From NCBI GenBank assembly GCA_934462705.1, contig CAKSIH010000002.1:62001-126000 (forward strand): DNA of 64,000 bases, given 5' to 3'. Positions 41,752 to 50,788 of this stretch are shown one piece after another (the first letter of the stretch is position 1; every line of letters starts with the position of its first letter). The position numbers and the translations under genes were made by a program. The notes under the pieces are model-generated. The model did not search any database, was not told where the DNA came from, and worked only from the letters and a program-made list of their open reading frames with translations. Origin of the DNA: an uncultured Eubacteriales bacterium. GTDB taxonomy: Bacteria > Bacillota > Clostridia > Oscillospirales > Acutalibacteraceae.

Positions 41752-42936
41752 ATGAACGCATACATTAATAAGTATAAAGGAAGGCATCTGCGGGAACTTT
41801 TGTTTTACATTACAGTTTTTATTTTATGTGCCATTATTCTTTGTAAACCAGAGTATTCTGCAGGAGGAGCTAAAAAAGGAGTAGTCTTTTGTGTTGATGT
41901 GTTGGTACCTTCTCTTTTTCCATTTATGGTTATTTCATCGTTTATAGTTAATACAGGTACCGCAGAAAAACTGGCACCGTTTTTTTCAAAGGTGACTAAC
42001 AAATTGTTCAACTTGCCTGGGTGTACAGGAAGCACAATTTTGATATCCCTAATAGGGGGATATCCTACTGGAGCTAGAGGAATTAGTTCTCTTTTAAATA
42101 ATGGAAATATAACAGAAGAACAGGCTCGACGGATGTTAATGTTTTGTGTAGGAGCGGGGCCTGCATTTGTAATAAGTGCAATTGGAGTTACCATGCTTAA
42201 TAACGTTTATGTGGGATTAGCAATTTTTATATCACAGGTAATATCTTCAATAATATTAGGAATAATAGTATCTAGAATTTCAAAAGGAGCCGATATAAAT
42301 AATCATACTTATAAATCAAGGAGAATGACCTTTTCTCAGGCTTTAGTAGTGTCATGTGAGGAAGCTGCAAAGGGAATTATATCAATATGTGCATTTGTTG
42401 TTTTATTTTCGTCGTTTTTAGCTATAATTGAAACAAGCATATTTCATAAATATATGTTGTGCCTATTTAAAATTATTAATTTACAACCTTACCTTCAAGG
42501 GGCTATTTTATCAATAATATTTGAAGTTACAGGGGCAAGTTATAAACTAATAGATTTACATGCTCCTATTGAGCTTTTATCCTTTGCACTAGGTTTTGGA
42601 GGGCTTGCAGTACACTTTCAAATTTTTTCATGCGTTGATAGTTTAAATTTTTCAAAATTTAAATTTTTACTTTTTAGGGTGATGCAAGGTTTAATTTCCT
42701 CAATAATAGTGCATTATTTAATTTACTTTGTTCCAGTTAGGCAGACGGTAACAGCATTTAACTCTTGCACTAGCAGAATAATGTATCATAATATAACACC
42801 GTCAAGTTTTGCATTAATTATACTTTGCTGTTGTTTTATAGTAACAATTACGCCTAAAACCATTAATTTTAATTCAAAAAAAAGAGGATTTACAAATGAT
42901 AAGGGAAGAGTTAAAGGACTTAAAAATAAATGTTAA
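41752..42936 (+). CDS. ylbJ: Sporulation integral membrane protein YlbJ-like
   Basis: Polytopic membrane protein of 394 residues with about nine hydrophobic helices. Landmarks: PSLFPFMVISSFIVNTG, ISLIGGYPTGARGISSL, MLMFCVGAGPAFVISAIG, an inverted second half with SCEEAAKGIISICAFVVLFSSF and LSFALGFGGLAVHFQIFS. This twofold arrangement resembles nucleoside-recognition (gate) proteins, and in Bacillus the ylbJ product is a mother-cell membrane protein. The ATG at 41752 is used; the TTG at 41743 adds three residues. It is divergent from yqfC, overlaps the next gene by 41 bases, and may be sporulation controlled. Confidence 0.85.
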   Translation: MNAYINKYKGRHLRELLFYITVFILCAIILCKPEYSAGGAKKGVVFCVDVLVPSLFPFMVISSFIVNTGTAEKLAPFFSKVTNKLFNLPGCTGSTILISLIGGYPTGARGISSLLNNGNITEEQARRMLMFCVGAGPAFVISAIGVTMLNNVYVGLAIFISQVISSIILGIIVSRISKGADINNHTYKSRRMTFSQALVVSCEEAAKGIISICAFVVLFSSFLAIIETSIFHKYMLCLFKIINLQPYLQGAILSIIFEVTGASYKLIDLHAPIELLSFALGFGGLAVHFQIFSCVDSLNFSKFKFLLFRVMQGLISSIIVHYLIYFVPVRQTVTAFNSCTSRIMYHNITPSSFALIILCCCFIVTITPKTINFNSKKRGFTNDKGRVKGLKNKC

Positions 42937-43780
42937 AAAAAATTTGTTAAATAAGAATTTGTTTTTATCTTGTATAATAACATTAATAAAATACTTATCT
43001 CAATCTTTGTTTTTATTTTTTCTTGCGCTTTTAGTTATTTCATTTACAGATTTAACTGCCATTGAAAGCTTTGTTCCTAAAGTCTTATTTCAGTTGGAAA
43101 ATTCGTATAAACATATATTTATTATCTTTTTATTCCCAATTGTATTGTTAATGTATATCTTAACATTTTTTTTAAAATTAGGAATAAAAAGATGGTACTA
43201 TCTTCTATCAAAAGGTAGTACCATAAGTTTCTTAGAAATATTTTATTACTATAATGAAAAAAAGGCAATGATAAGTGCACTAAAATTAAAATTATTTACA
43301 ATGTTAAATTTAACTTTTGAATCAATAAAACTGTTATTTCCGCCTTTTTTTATGTTTACTTTTTTTTCAATACAAATGCAGGTTTGCAGTTTTAAAATAA
43401 AAGTGGTATTTGCGTTTTTTATGATAATATCAATGTTAATATTTTTAATAAATATGGTATATTTCATAAAGAATATTATTGTATGTAAACTTTACCTAGC
43501 AGTATTTTTTGAAAAAGGAACAACCAATTTTTCAAAAGAATTAAAAAAAATCAAACTTACTTTCAAAAAAAATAAACTTGATTTTCTTAAGTTTTTAACT
43601 TACTTATCTGGTTGTTTTTTTAGTTGTATATTTATTTTGCCACTACTAATTGCCACACCATACGCCTACATGATGGTATATTCTTATACAGACCTTATGA
43701 TTCAGCAAAATAATGGAAAAATGCTTGAACCCAAAAACAAATTTTTTTACATTGATATAAACACAGAATTAAATTTTTGA
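42896..43780 (+). CDS. Hypothetical polytopic membrane protein
   Basis: 294 residues, not recognised with confidence. Five or six hydrophobic helices are separated by basic loops; the AATGATAAGGG start lies inside the end of the ylbJ-like gene. A weak resemblance to DUF975-type proteins is seen in GIKRWYYLLSKGSTISFLEIFYYY and in the end ATPYAYMMVYSYTDL. The overlap suggests translational coupling with ylbJ and perhaps a sporulation role. Its 3' end overlaps that of the convergent AbrB-like gene by 12 bases. Base composition is extremely T-rich, as expected for helices coded by Phe and Ile. Confidence 0.6.
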   Translation: MIREELKDLKINVKKNLLNKNLFLSCIITLIKYLSQSLFLFFLALLVISFTDLTAIESFVPKVLFQLENSYKHIFIIFLFPIVLLMYILTFFLKLGIKRWYYLLSKGSTISFLEIFYYYNEKKAMISALKLKLFTMLNLTFESIKLLFPPFFMFTFFSIQMQVCSFKIKVVFAFFMIISMLIFLINMVYFIKNIIVCKLYLAVFFEKGTTNFSKELKKIKLTFKKNKLDFLKFLTYLSGCFFSCIFILPLLIATPYAYMMVYSYTDLMIQQNNGKMLEPKNKFFYIDINTELNF

Positions 43781-44011
43781 AAGTTCACTTAAACATTTAT
43801 TGCATACACTGTGTCCTTTAAAGTCCTGAATATTTTCTATGTTGCCGCAGAATACGCAGGACTTATCATACTTTTTTAATATTATACTGGAATCATCCAC
43901 AAATATTTCAAGTAAGTCCCTTCTATTAATATTCATGGCCTTACGAAGCTCAATTGGTAAAACAATTCTTCCTAAGTCATCGATGGGACGTACAATTCCG
44001 GTAGCTTTCAT
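43769..44011 (-). CDS. AbrB-family transcriptional regulator with zinc-hook tail
   Basis: DNA-binding protein of 80 residues. The swapped-hairpin AbrB domain is complete: MKATGIVRPIDDLGRIVLPIELRKAMNI and LLEIFVDDSSIILKKYDKS. The C-terminus CVFCGN...HSVCNKCLSEL has two CxxC pairs that should bind one zinc, in place of the AbrB dimerisation tail. Abh, AbrB and SpoVT repressors of sporulation and transition state belong to this family. The ATG at 44011 is used; the longer frame to 44050 adds residues before the family start. A perfect promoter and an inverted repeat lie upstream, which suggests autoregulation. Confidence 0.88.
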   Translation of the reverse strand: MKATGIVRPIDDLGRIVLPIELRKAMNINRRDLLEIFVDDSSIILKKYDKSCVFCGNIENIQDFKGHSVCNKCLSELSKI

Positions 44012-44045
44012 AAATAATGTTTTCCTCCTAAAAAACAAAATAGTG

Positions 44046-44068
44046 GTCAAATTTTTACATTATTTGAC
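44046..44068. promoter_or_regulatory. Inverted repeat in the leader of the AbrB-like gene
   Basis: GTCAAAT (44046-44052) and ATTTGAC (44062-44068), nine bases apart, just after the expected transcription start near 44074. Possible operator. Confidence 0.45.
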
Positions 44069-44080
44069 TGTAACATACCA

Positions 44081-44109
44081 ATTATACTATAATTCCCCAA
44101 TTGTGTCAA
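44081..44109 (-). promoter_or_regulatory. Consensus promoter of the AbrB-like gene
   Basis: On the minus strand TTGACA (44109-44104), 17 bases, TATAAT (44086-44081). Perfect match. Confidence 0.88.
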
Positions 44110-44148
44110 ATAAAAATTAACAATTTTAATTTGAAAATATTGGAAAAG

Positions 44149-44177
44149 TTGATTAAACTTTTTATATGTGCTATAAT
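44149..44177 (+). promoter_or_regulatory. Promoter of der
   Basis: TTGATT (44149-44154), 17 bases, TATAAT (44172-44177), with TGC in front of the -10 as extended element. Confidence 0.85.
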
Positions 44178-44224
44178 ATTCAAATGTAATAATTTAGAGA
44201 ATATCTAAAAAAGAGGTGAAAGAA

Positions 44225-45547
44225 ATGTCTAAGCCAGTTGTTGCAATAGTAGGAAGGCCTAATGTTGGCAAGTCTACTCTTTTTAATAAACTGATAGGCA
44301 AAAGGTTATCCATCGTAGACGATACTCCTGGGGTAACTCGTGACAGAATATATGGTGAAAGTGAATGGAGCAATAGACCCTTTACACTTATTGATACCGG
44401 TGGTATAGAACCATATTCAGATGATATTATTTTATCACAAATGAGGATGCAAGCTCAGCTTGCAATAGACTCAGCTGATGTAATAGTACTTGTAACCGAT
44501 GTTAAAACAGGGCTTGTTGCGACAGATATGGAGGTTGCTAACATGCTTCAAAAAAGTGAGAAACCTGTTATACTTTGCGTTAATAAATGCGATACTGTTG
44601 GTGAGCCCGAAGCAGACTTTTATGAGTTTTATAATTTGGGGTTAGGAGACCCAATTAGAGTTTCTTCTGTTCATGGACATGGAACGGGAGATCTGCTAGA
44701 TGAAATATTGAAGTATCTTCCACAGGCTTGTGAAGATGACAGAGAAAGTGATGTAATTAATGTTGCAATTATTGGAAAACCTAATGTAGGCAAGTCTTCT
44801 TTAATAAACAGGATAACAGGAGAAAATAGGTGCATAGTGTCAAATATTGCGGGGACAACTAGAGACACAATAGACAGCATGGTTAAAACAGAATATGGCA
44901 AGTTTAATTTTATAGACACTGCAGGTATAAGAAGGAAAAGCAAGATTTATGAATCTATTGAAAAATACAGTATAATAAGAGCTAAGATGGCTATAGAACG
45001 AAGTGACGTATGTGTAATTTTAATTGATGCAACCGAAGGCTTTACAGAGCAAGACTCTAAGGTGGCCGGTTTTGCTATTGAGGCTGGAAAGGCTTGTATA
45101 GTTGCGGTGAATAAATGGGATGCTGTTGAAAAAACAGATAAAACAATGATGGAATATAAAAAAAATTTAAAGGTGGACTTTTCATTTATGCCATATGTTC
45201 CCTTTGTTTTTATATCTACGAAAACTGGTCAAAGGGTAGATAATTTATTTGAACTTATTTCAATTGTTGCAAACTCATCCACAATGAGAATTTCTACAGG
45301 AATTTTAAATGATTTACTTGCACAAGCAATTTTAAGGGTGCAACCCCCGACAGACAAAGGTAAACGATTGAAGATTTTTTACATGACGCAGGTTTCTGTT
45401 AAGCCGCCAACTTTTGTGTTTTTTGTAAATTCAAAAGAACTGTTTCACTTTTCATATCAAAGATATCTTGAAAATCGAATAAGGGATGCTTTTGGGTTAA
45501 GAGGGACACCAATTAGATTTATTATAAGGGAACGCAATGATAAATAA
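44225..45547 (+). CDS. der: Ribosome assembly GTPase Der (EngA)
   Basis: Double-GTPase of 440 residues needed for 50S maturation. G domain 1 has GRPNVGKSTLFN, DTPGVTRD, DTGGIE and NKCD; G domain 2 has GKPNVGKSSLINR, GTTRDTIDS, DTAGIRRKSK and NKWD. The C-terminal KH-like domain closes with LRGTPIRFIIRERN. Length and order are typical. The ATG at 45 bases after the -10 is preferred over the GTG at 44216, which overlaps the GAGGTGA ribosome site. plsY follows 25 bases later, a pairing common in Clostridia and Bacilli. Confidence 0.98.
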   Translation: MSKPVVAIVGRPNVGKSTLFNKLIGKRLSIVDDTPGVTRDRIYGESEWSNRPFTLIDTGGIEPYSDDIILSQMRMQAQLAIDSADVIVLVTDVKTGLVATDMEVANMLQKSEKPVILCVNKCDTVGEPEADFYEFYNLGLGDPIRVSSVHGHGTGDLLDEILKYLPQACEDDRESDVINVAIIGKPNVGKSSLINRITGENRCIVSNIAGTTRDTIDSMVKTEYGKFNFIDTAGIRRKSKIYESIEKYSIIRAKMAIERSDVCVILIDATEGFTEQDSKVAGFAIEAGKACIVAVNKWDAVEKTDKTMMEYKKNLKVDFSFMPYVPFVFISTKTGQRVDNLFELISIVANSSTMRISTGILNDLLAQAILRVQPPTDKGKRLKIFYMTQVSVKPPTFVFFVNSKELFHFSYQRYLENRIRDAFGLRGTPIRFIIRERNDK

Positions 45548-45572
45548 TTTTTATATTGGAGCTGATTTTTAA

Positions 45573-46277
45573 ATGGTTTCGCCTTTAGTGGGCTTTGTTA
45601 AGGTATATTGGTTACAAATAGTTTTTCTGGCAGTTTTGGGATACTTAGTTGGAAGTATAAATTTTGGAATAATAGTTACAAGGACTTTAAAAAATTTAGA
45701 TATTAGGGCTGTTGGTAGTAAAAATGCCGGATTTACAAATGTATATAGAGTTGCTGGGCCTAAAGCAGCTGTGTTGACTATGATTGGCGATGTTGGAAAG
45801 GGACTTATGGTTTGTTTGATAGGTGAACATATTTTTTATAATTTACCATATCCAGGTGTTGTGCCGTACTGCATTTCGAGGTATGGAATATTTATAGCAG
45901 GTATATTTTGTATGATAGGCCATGTATATCCATGCTACTTTAACTTTAAAGGTGGCAAAGCGATATTGTGCACGCTTGCTATGCTTCTTGTTGCAGATTA
46001 TAGAATAGCCTTAATACTTCTTACAATTTTTCTTATTGTCTTATTTGCATCAAAAATAGTGTCACTAGCATCTATAATAGGAATTGCGTGTTATCCAATA
46101 GTAAATTTATTTGTAACGTTTTTATATGATTATTTAATGTGTGGAAAGCAAATAACAATAGAATATGTAGCAATTAGTACTACAGTAGCAATTTTTGTAT
46201 CGATTTTTGTAATTTACAAACACAGTAGCAATATACATAGATTAATAAATAAAACTGAATCTAAAATAATAAAATAA
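45573..46277 (+). CDS. plsY: Acyl-phosphate:glycerol-3-phosphate acyltransferase PlsY
   Basis: Membrane enzyme of 234 residues that makes lysophosphatidic acid from acyl phosphate and glycerol-3-phosphate. Five to six helices. LVGSINFGIIVTR, the catalytic loop GSKNAGFTNVYRVAG (GSxNxGxTN) and GHVYPCYFNFKGGK are the three conserved motifs. The second and third loops deviate from the usual GSGNPGATN and FKGGKG but keep the key residues. It is probably co-transcribed with der and closed by a perfect bidirectional terminator. The extra 30 residues around LYDYLMCGKQIT are longer than in Bacillus PlsY. Confidence 0.92.
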   Translation: MVSPLVGFVKVYWLQIVFLAVLGYLVGSINFGIIVTRTLKNLDIRAVGSKNAGFTNVYRVAGPKAAVLTMIGDVGKGLMVCLIGEHIFYNLPYPGVVPYCISRYGIFIAGIFCMIGHVYPCYFNFKGGKAILCTLAMLLVADYRIALILLTIFLIVLFASKIVSLASIIGIACYPIVNLFVTFLYDYLMCGKQITIEYVAISTTVAIFVSIFVIYKHSSNIHRLINKTESKIIK

Positions 46278-46305
46278 AAAAAGACCTCATATGAGGTCTT
46301 TTTTT
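46276..46305. terminator. Bidirectional terminator
   Basis: AAAAAGACCTCAT and ATGAGGTCTTTTT form a perfect palindromic hairpin between plsY and the convergent peptide gene. Confidence 0.92.
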
Positions 46306-46498
46306 ATTTTATATGTGGAATTTTTGGCAACTTAATTTCCAATTTTTCTGCAAGCTGCTTTACATTTATTTTACCATCTTTATAGTCTTGGTAAGCTTGC
46401 CTCTTTTCAGGAGTATTGTAAGGGTTTGCCATACCGACACCACCTGAAACATTTTGCAAGTTTTCTTCCGTTATTTCATTTTTGTGATTTTTGCTCAT
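46304..46498 (-). CDS. Double-glycine leader peptide (possible bacteriocin or signalling precursor)
   Basis: 64 residues. The N-terminus EITEENLQNVSGG ends in GG at 19-20 and has the spacing of leaders cut by C39 peptidase-containing ABC exporters (acidic residue, Leu at -7, Val at -4, GG at -2/-1). The predicted product is 44 residues, VGMANPYNTPEKRQAYQ followed by a Lys-rich helix and LPKIPHIK, with no cysteine, so it is not a lanthipeptide or disulfide bacteriocin. The start has a strong GGAAGGAGG site. No exporter, immunity or modification gene is adjacent, so it is an orphan. A short cytoplasmic protein with a chance GG is the alternative. Confidence 0.6.
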   Translation of the reverse strand: MSKNHKNEITEENLQNVSGGVGMANPYNTPEKRQAYQDYKDGKINVKQLAEKLEIKLPKIPHIK

Positions 46499-46607
46499 AA
46501 TAAAAACCTCCTTCCTTAATATTATTATACAATGTTAATCAATTTTTATAAATACACATTATTAACAATTTTAAATTTAATTTTTTGTTAAAAATGGCCA
46601 CAATCGA

Positions 46608-48698
46608 CTACACGCTAAACAATATGTCAGAATAACTAGGGTAAGGCCAAATGTCTTTATCTGTATGAGCTTCAATTTTATCTGCAATTTCACGTAATTT
46701 TTGCATAACAGGAATGATTTCTTTTTTATAAAAGTCAGATTTTTCACTAACATCTTGAATAATCTTCCCCTTTATTACATTGCGTTCAAGCAAAAGGCAT
46801 TCCATATACATTTCATTTTGTAAATTTGATAACAGAGTTATTATCTTCTCTTCTTGCTCGCAGTTAATAGTATTTGAAATATTTCGTTTTGCTGTTACAG
46901 AATCAGAAAGTATCTTTACATACTTTGAAATAGTTGGAAATATCTGTTTTCTAACCATTTCAATCATGACGCGTGCTTCGATTCTTATAACTTTAAAGTA
47001 GTTTTCCATTAAAATATCATGACGAGACCTTATTTCAGCTTCTGTATAAAGTCCGTGTTTTAAGAATAATTTTACATTTTTTTCATCTAGTAAGTGCGGT
47101 ATAGCATCAACAGCTGTTGGTAAATTTACAAGATTTCTTTTCTCTGCTTCCTTTATCCAGTCTTCAGAATAGTTATTTCCATTAAAGATAATTCTTTTAT
47201 GCTTTTTGATGGTATCTACAATAAGGTCATTTAAGCTTTCTTTAAAGTTATCGCAGCTTTCTAAAATGTCCGCAAATTTGCTTAATTCCTCAGCCACAAT
47301 TGTATTTAACATTATATTGGGGCATCCAATAGATAGATTTGACCCGACCATTCTAAACTCAAATTTATTTCCTGTAAAAGCAAAAGGCGAAGTTCGATTG
47401 CGGTCAGTATTATCTTTTTGAAATTTCGGCAAAATATCAACACCCATTTGAAGTAGGGTTTTTATTTGGTTTCCATATTTAGATCCCGTTTCGATAGCAG
47501 TTAAAACTTCAGTCAACTCTTGACCTAAAAAGATTGATATTATAGGAGGTGGAGCTTCACTTGAACCTAGCCGATGGTCGTTGCCTGCACTAGCAACGGA
47601 AGCCCTTAGTAAGTCTTGATATTCGTCTACTGCCTTTATAACTGCACATAAAAATAGTAAAAATTGCACATTTTCATATGGAGAAGTTCCAGGCTCAAGT
47701 AAGTTTAATCCTGTATCGGTAGAAAGTGACCAGTTATTATGTTTACCGCTACCATTTATACCTTTAAACGGTTTTTCATGTAGTAAACAAATTAATCCGT
47801 GACGTTCAGCTACAGTTTTCATTATTTCCATGGTAAGCTGATTATGATCTGTTGCAATATTGGCTGTAGTAAAAATTTGTGCAAGTTCATGCTGTGCCGG
47901 TGCAACTTCATTATGCTTAGTTTTTGCAAGAACCCCAAGTTTCCAAAGTTCCATATCCAAGTCCTTCATAAAAGCAGATACCCGTGGACGTATCGAACCA
48001 AAGTAATGATCTTCTAGATCTTGACCCTTGGCAGATGGAGCACCAAATAATGTTCTACCACAAAAAATCAAATCTTCTCTTTTTTCATATAACTTTTTAT
48101 CTATTAAGAAATATTCTTGTTCAGCTCCGACAGTTGGGAAAACTCTGTGAACAGTGTTATTTCCAAAAAGGCGTAATATTCTTAAGGCGTGTTTGTTTAT
48201 AAGCTGCATGGATTTTAAAAGAGGTGTTTTTTTATCAAGAGATTCTCCACTGTAAGAGCAAAAAGCAGTTGGAATGTATAGGGCATTGTCTTTCACAAAC
48301 GCATATGAAGTGGGGTCCCAAGCAGTATAGCCACGAGCTTCAAACGTGTTTCTTAAGCCACCCGATGGAAAACTTGAGGCATCAGGCTCTCCATGAATGA
48401 GCTCCTTTCCTGAAAAGTCCATTATTACTTTACTGTTACCGGCTTTAGTAATAAAGCTATCGTGTTTTTCGGCTGTTATGCCTATCATAGGTTGAAACCA
48501 GTGAGTAAAATGAGTAGCTCCCTTCTCAATAGCCCAATCTTTCATAGCATTTGCAACAACATCACTTATGCTTACATCGAGTGGGGTACCGTTTTTTATG
48601 GTGTCTTGAAGTTGATTGTATATATCTTTGGGAAGCCGTTTACGCATAACAGATTCATTAAAGACCATGCTCCCAAATATTTCTGGTATATTTATCAT
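46608..48698 (-). CDS. glnN: Type III glutamine synthetase (GlnN)
   Basis: Large glutamine synthetase of 696 residues that assimilates ammonia with ATP and glutamate. The GSIII-specific start INIPEIFGSMVFNESVM and the ATHFTHWFQPM motif are followed by GAEQEYFLID, NEVAPAQHELA, SGKHNNWSLSTDTG, AGNDHRLGSSEAPPPI and NRTSPFAFTGNKFEFR. The ATG at 48698 follows AAGGAGAC; the longer frame to 48752 lacks a site. It lies directly behind asnB on the same strand, so the two amide nitrogen genes may be co-expressed. A hairpin stands in the 103-base gap. Confidence 0.97.
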   Translation of the reverse strand: MINIPEIFGSMVFNESVMRKRLPKDIYNQLQDTIKNGTPLDVSISDVVANAMKDWAIEKGATHFTHWFQPMIGITAEKHDSFITKAGNSKVIMDFSGKELIHGEPDASSFPSGGLRNTFEARGYTAWDPTSYAFVKDNALYIPTAFCSYSGESLDKKTPLLKSMQLINKHALRILRLFGNNTVHRVFPTVGAEQEYFLIDKKLYEKREDLIFCGRTLFGAPSAKGQDLEDHYFGSIRPRVSAFMKDLDMELWKLGVLAKTKHNEVAPAQHELAQIFTTANIATDHNQLTMEIMKTVAERHGLICLLHEKPFKGINGSGKHNNWSLSTDTGLNLLEPGTSPYENVQFLLFLCAVIKAVDEYQDLLRASVASAGNDHRLGSSEAPPPIISIFLGQELTEVLTAIETGSKYGNQIKTLLQMGVDILPKFQKDNTDRNRTSPFAFTGNKFEFRMVGSNLSIGCPNIMLNTIVAEELSKFADILESCDNFKESLNDLIVDTIKKHKRIIFNGNNYSEDWIKEAEKRNLVNLPTAVDAIPHLLDEKNVKLFLKHGLYTEAEIRSRHDILMENYFKVIRIEARVMIEMVRKQIFPTISKYVKILSDSVTAKRNISNTINCEQEEKIITLLSNLQNEMYMECLLLERNVIKGKIIQDVSEKSDFYKKEIIPVMQKLREIADKIEAHTDKDIWPYPSYSDILFSV

Positions 48699-48731
48699 AA
48701 AAGTCTCCTTAATTTTCATTTTTATAAGATC

Positions 48732-48761
48732 AAAGATGCCATGTACTTTCATAGCATCTTT
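48732..48761 (-). promoter_or_regulatory. Hairpin in the glnN leader
   Basis: AAAGATGC and GCATCTTT (eight pairs) enclose 14 bases, 34 bases before the glnN start. No T run follows on the minus strand, so it may be an antiterminator or protein target rather than a terminator. No glutamine riboswitch consensus was seen. Confidence 0.4.
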
Positions 48762-48801
48762 TAATAATAGAGTATGTTTTTTTTATTTTTATGATATCAA
48801 T

Positions 48802-50634
48802 TCAATCGGCAAAATATATATTATACCATACAAGAAAAATGTAAATAGTCCAAATTTTTCTGCTGTTGTCCTCTTTTCCTTGAAAGTGTTTATCTAAATA
48901 AGAAATAATTTCGTCGGTGTTAAAAAATTTGCAAGCTGAATTTGATAAAAACATATCCTTAACGATGTTGTAATACTGTTTATCACGAAGCCAAACTCGA
49001 GTAGGAACAGGAAAACCAAGTTTTCTTTTTTTAGCAGTTGCTTCAGGAAGATGCTTTAATGCGGCCATACGCATAGCATATTTTGTATTTTCTTTGTTTA
49101 CCTTTAGTCTTGTTGGCAGGGAGGATGCAACCTTGAAAACTTCTTTGTCAAGGAAAGGAACACGTAATTCAAGGGAGTTTGCCATGCTCATTCTATCAGC
49201 CTTTAAAAGGATGTCTCCAACCATCCAAAGATTAATGTCTAGGTATTGCATTTTCGTTACGTTATCATATTGTGAGGCTTGCTCATAAAACCCTTTACAA
49301 AAATCTGAAGGATTTGTTGCAAGAGAAGGGTCTTTTAATAGTTTTTCCTTATCTTTTTGAGAAAACATATAAGCGTTACCGATGAAGCGCTCATTAAGAT
49401 CTTTAGATGCTCTATCGATAAAACTTTGTCCTTTAAAATGGAATGGTAAAGCGTTAACCATTTTAGCAAGGCCACGGCGCACGCATTTAGGTAAAATCTT
49501 TTGATATATTTTAAAAATAGGAGATTCATAATAAATTGTGTATCCGCCGAAAAATTCATCTGCACCTTCTCCGGAGAGCACAACCTTAACATATTCACTT
49601 GCAAGTTTAGAAACAAAGTATAATGCAATGCAAGAAGGGTCAGCAAGAGGCTGATCCATCATATATTGCACTTTGCCAATGTTTTCCCAAAATTCTTCAG
49701 ATGAAATAATCTTATAATGATGCTCAAGCCCTACATGCGTTGAAACTTTTTGAGCAAAGCTTATTTCATTATAACGTTCACCAAAGTCAAATCCAACGGT
49801 AAATGCTTTTTGTCCCGGAAAAAATGTAGATACATAACTTGAGTCTACACCACTTGAAAGAAAGCAACCAACTTCAACATCACTTATTTTATGAGTGTTA
49901 ACAGAGTCTTCAAAGACATTTTCAATTTTATTAATAGCTTCATCTAAGGTTAAATTTTCGTTAGGTGAAAAATTCGGCTGAAAGTAGCGTGTGGTTTTTA
50001 TTTTTCCGTCTTTAAACCACAAATAATGCCCCGGAAGGAGGCAGTAAATGCCCTCAAAGAAAGTTTCAGGAGGTGGGCAATATTGAAAGGAGAGATAATT
50101 ATCTAAAGCTTTTTTGTTAAACTTTTTTTCGAAATTAGGGAACTTTAAAATGCTTTTTATTTCAGAACCATAAATAAAGTTTTCATTGACTAACGCATAG
50201 TGTAGCGGTTTTATTCCGAAAAAGTCTCGAGCTAAAAACAAGGATTTATCAATTAAATTATAAATTGCAAATCCAAACATACCACGAAGTTTAGGTAAAA
50301 GTCCTTCACCCCACTGCTCAAAGCCGTGTATTAAAACCTCGGAATCAGTATCAGTATAAAAGTTATGTCCGGAGTCTAGCAATTCTTTTCTTAAATCCCT
50401 GTAGTTATATATTTCACCGTTGAATGTGAGAACCAAGGTTTTATCCTCGTTGTATATTGGTTGGCTGCCTTGTTCAAGGTCGATTATGCTAAGCCTTCTA
50501 AAACCCATAGCAATATTTTCGTCAGAGAAAAAACCTTCACTATCAGGTCCCCTATGAGTAATAACATCTGTCATATTTTTCAAGGTTTCTTCACGTGAAA
50601 TGACATCACCTACAAAACCGCAAATTCCACACAT
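48802..50634 (-). CDS. asnB: Asparagine synthase (glutamine-hydrolysing)
   Basis: Makes asparagine from aspartate, glutamine and ATP. Of 610 residues, the N-terminal glutaminase starts MCGICGFVG with Cys2 as nucleophile after Met removal, followed by HRGPDSEG and FNGEIYNY. The synthetase half has the PP-loop SSGVDSSYV, VVLSGEGADEFFGGY, and KADRMSMANSLELRVPFLD. The length matches the clostridial AsnB type. AGGAGCGC precedes the ATG. It has a good extended -10 promoter and is divergent from nifJ. Confidence 0.97.
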   Translation of the reverse strand: MCGICGFVGDVISREETLKNMTDVITHRGPDSEGFFSDENIAMGFRRLSIIDLEQGSQPIYNEDKTLVLTFNGEIYNYRDLRKELLDSGHNFYTDTDSEVLIHGFEQWGEGLLPKLRGMFGFAIYNLIDKSLFLARDFFGIKPLHYALVNENFIYGSEIKSILKFPNFEKKFNKKALDNYLSFQYCPPPETFFEGIYCLLPGHYLWFKDGKIKTTRYFQPNFSPNENLTLDEAINKIENVFEDSVNTHKISDVEVGCFLSSGVDSSYVSTFFPGQKAFTVGFDFGERYNEISFAQKVSTHVGLEHHYKIISSEEFWENIGKVQYMMDQPLADPSCIALYFVSKLASEYVKVVLSGEGADEFFGGYTIYYESPIFKIYQKILPKCVRRGLAKMVNALPFHFKGQSFIDRASKDLNERFIGNAYMFSQKDKEKLLKDPSLATNPSDFCKGFYEQASQYDNVTKMQYLDINLWMVGDILLKADRMSMANSLELRVPFLDKEVFKVASSLPTRLKVNKENTKYAMRMAALKHLPEATAKKRKLGFPVPTRVWLRDKQYYNIVKDMFLSNSACKFFNTDEIISYLDKHFQGKEDNSRKIWTIYIFLVWYNIYFAD

Positions 50635-50669
50635 TGAGAGCGCTCCTTTTTAATAAAATAGATAAATTA

Positions 50670-50698
50670 ATTATATCAAAAGCATACAATTATTTCAA
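50670..50698 (-). promoter_or_regulatory. Promoter of asnB
   Basis: On the minus strand TTGAAA (50698-50693), 17 bases, TATAAT (50675-50670) with TGA in front as extended -10. Confidence 0.85.
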
Positions 50699-50788
50699 TA
50701 AAATTTATTATTGAAATACATTGAGTTAAATCGTTTATCATTTAGAATTTAATTTGTATTAAAACAAAATTTAAAACATAAAATTGTC

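Noticed and set aside
48732..48761. Glutamine riboswitch or ANTAR target before glnN
   Set aside because: The conserved bases of the glutamine aptamer are not seen, and the loop is 14 bases, not the six-base loop of ANTAR targets.
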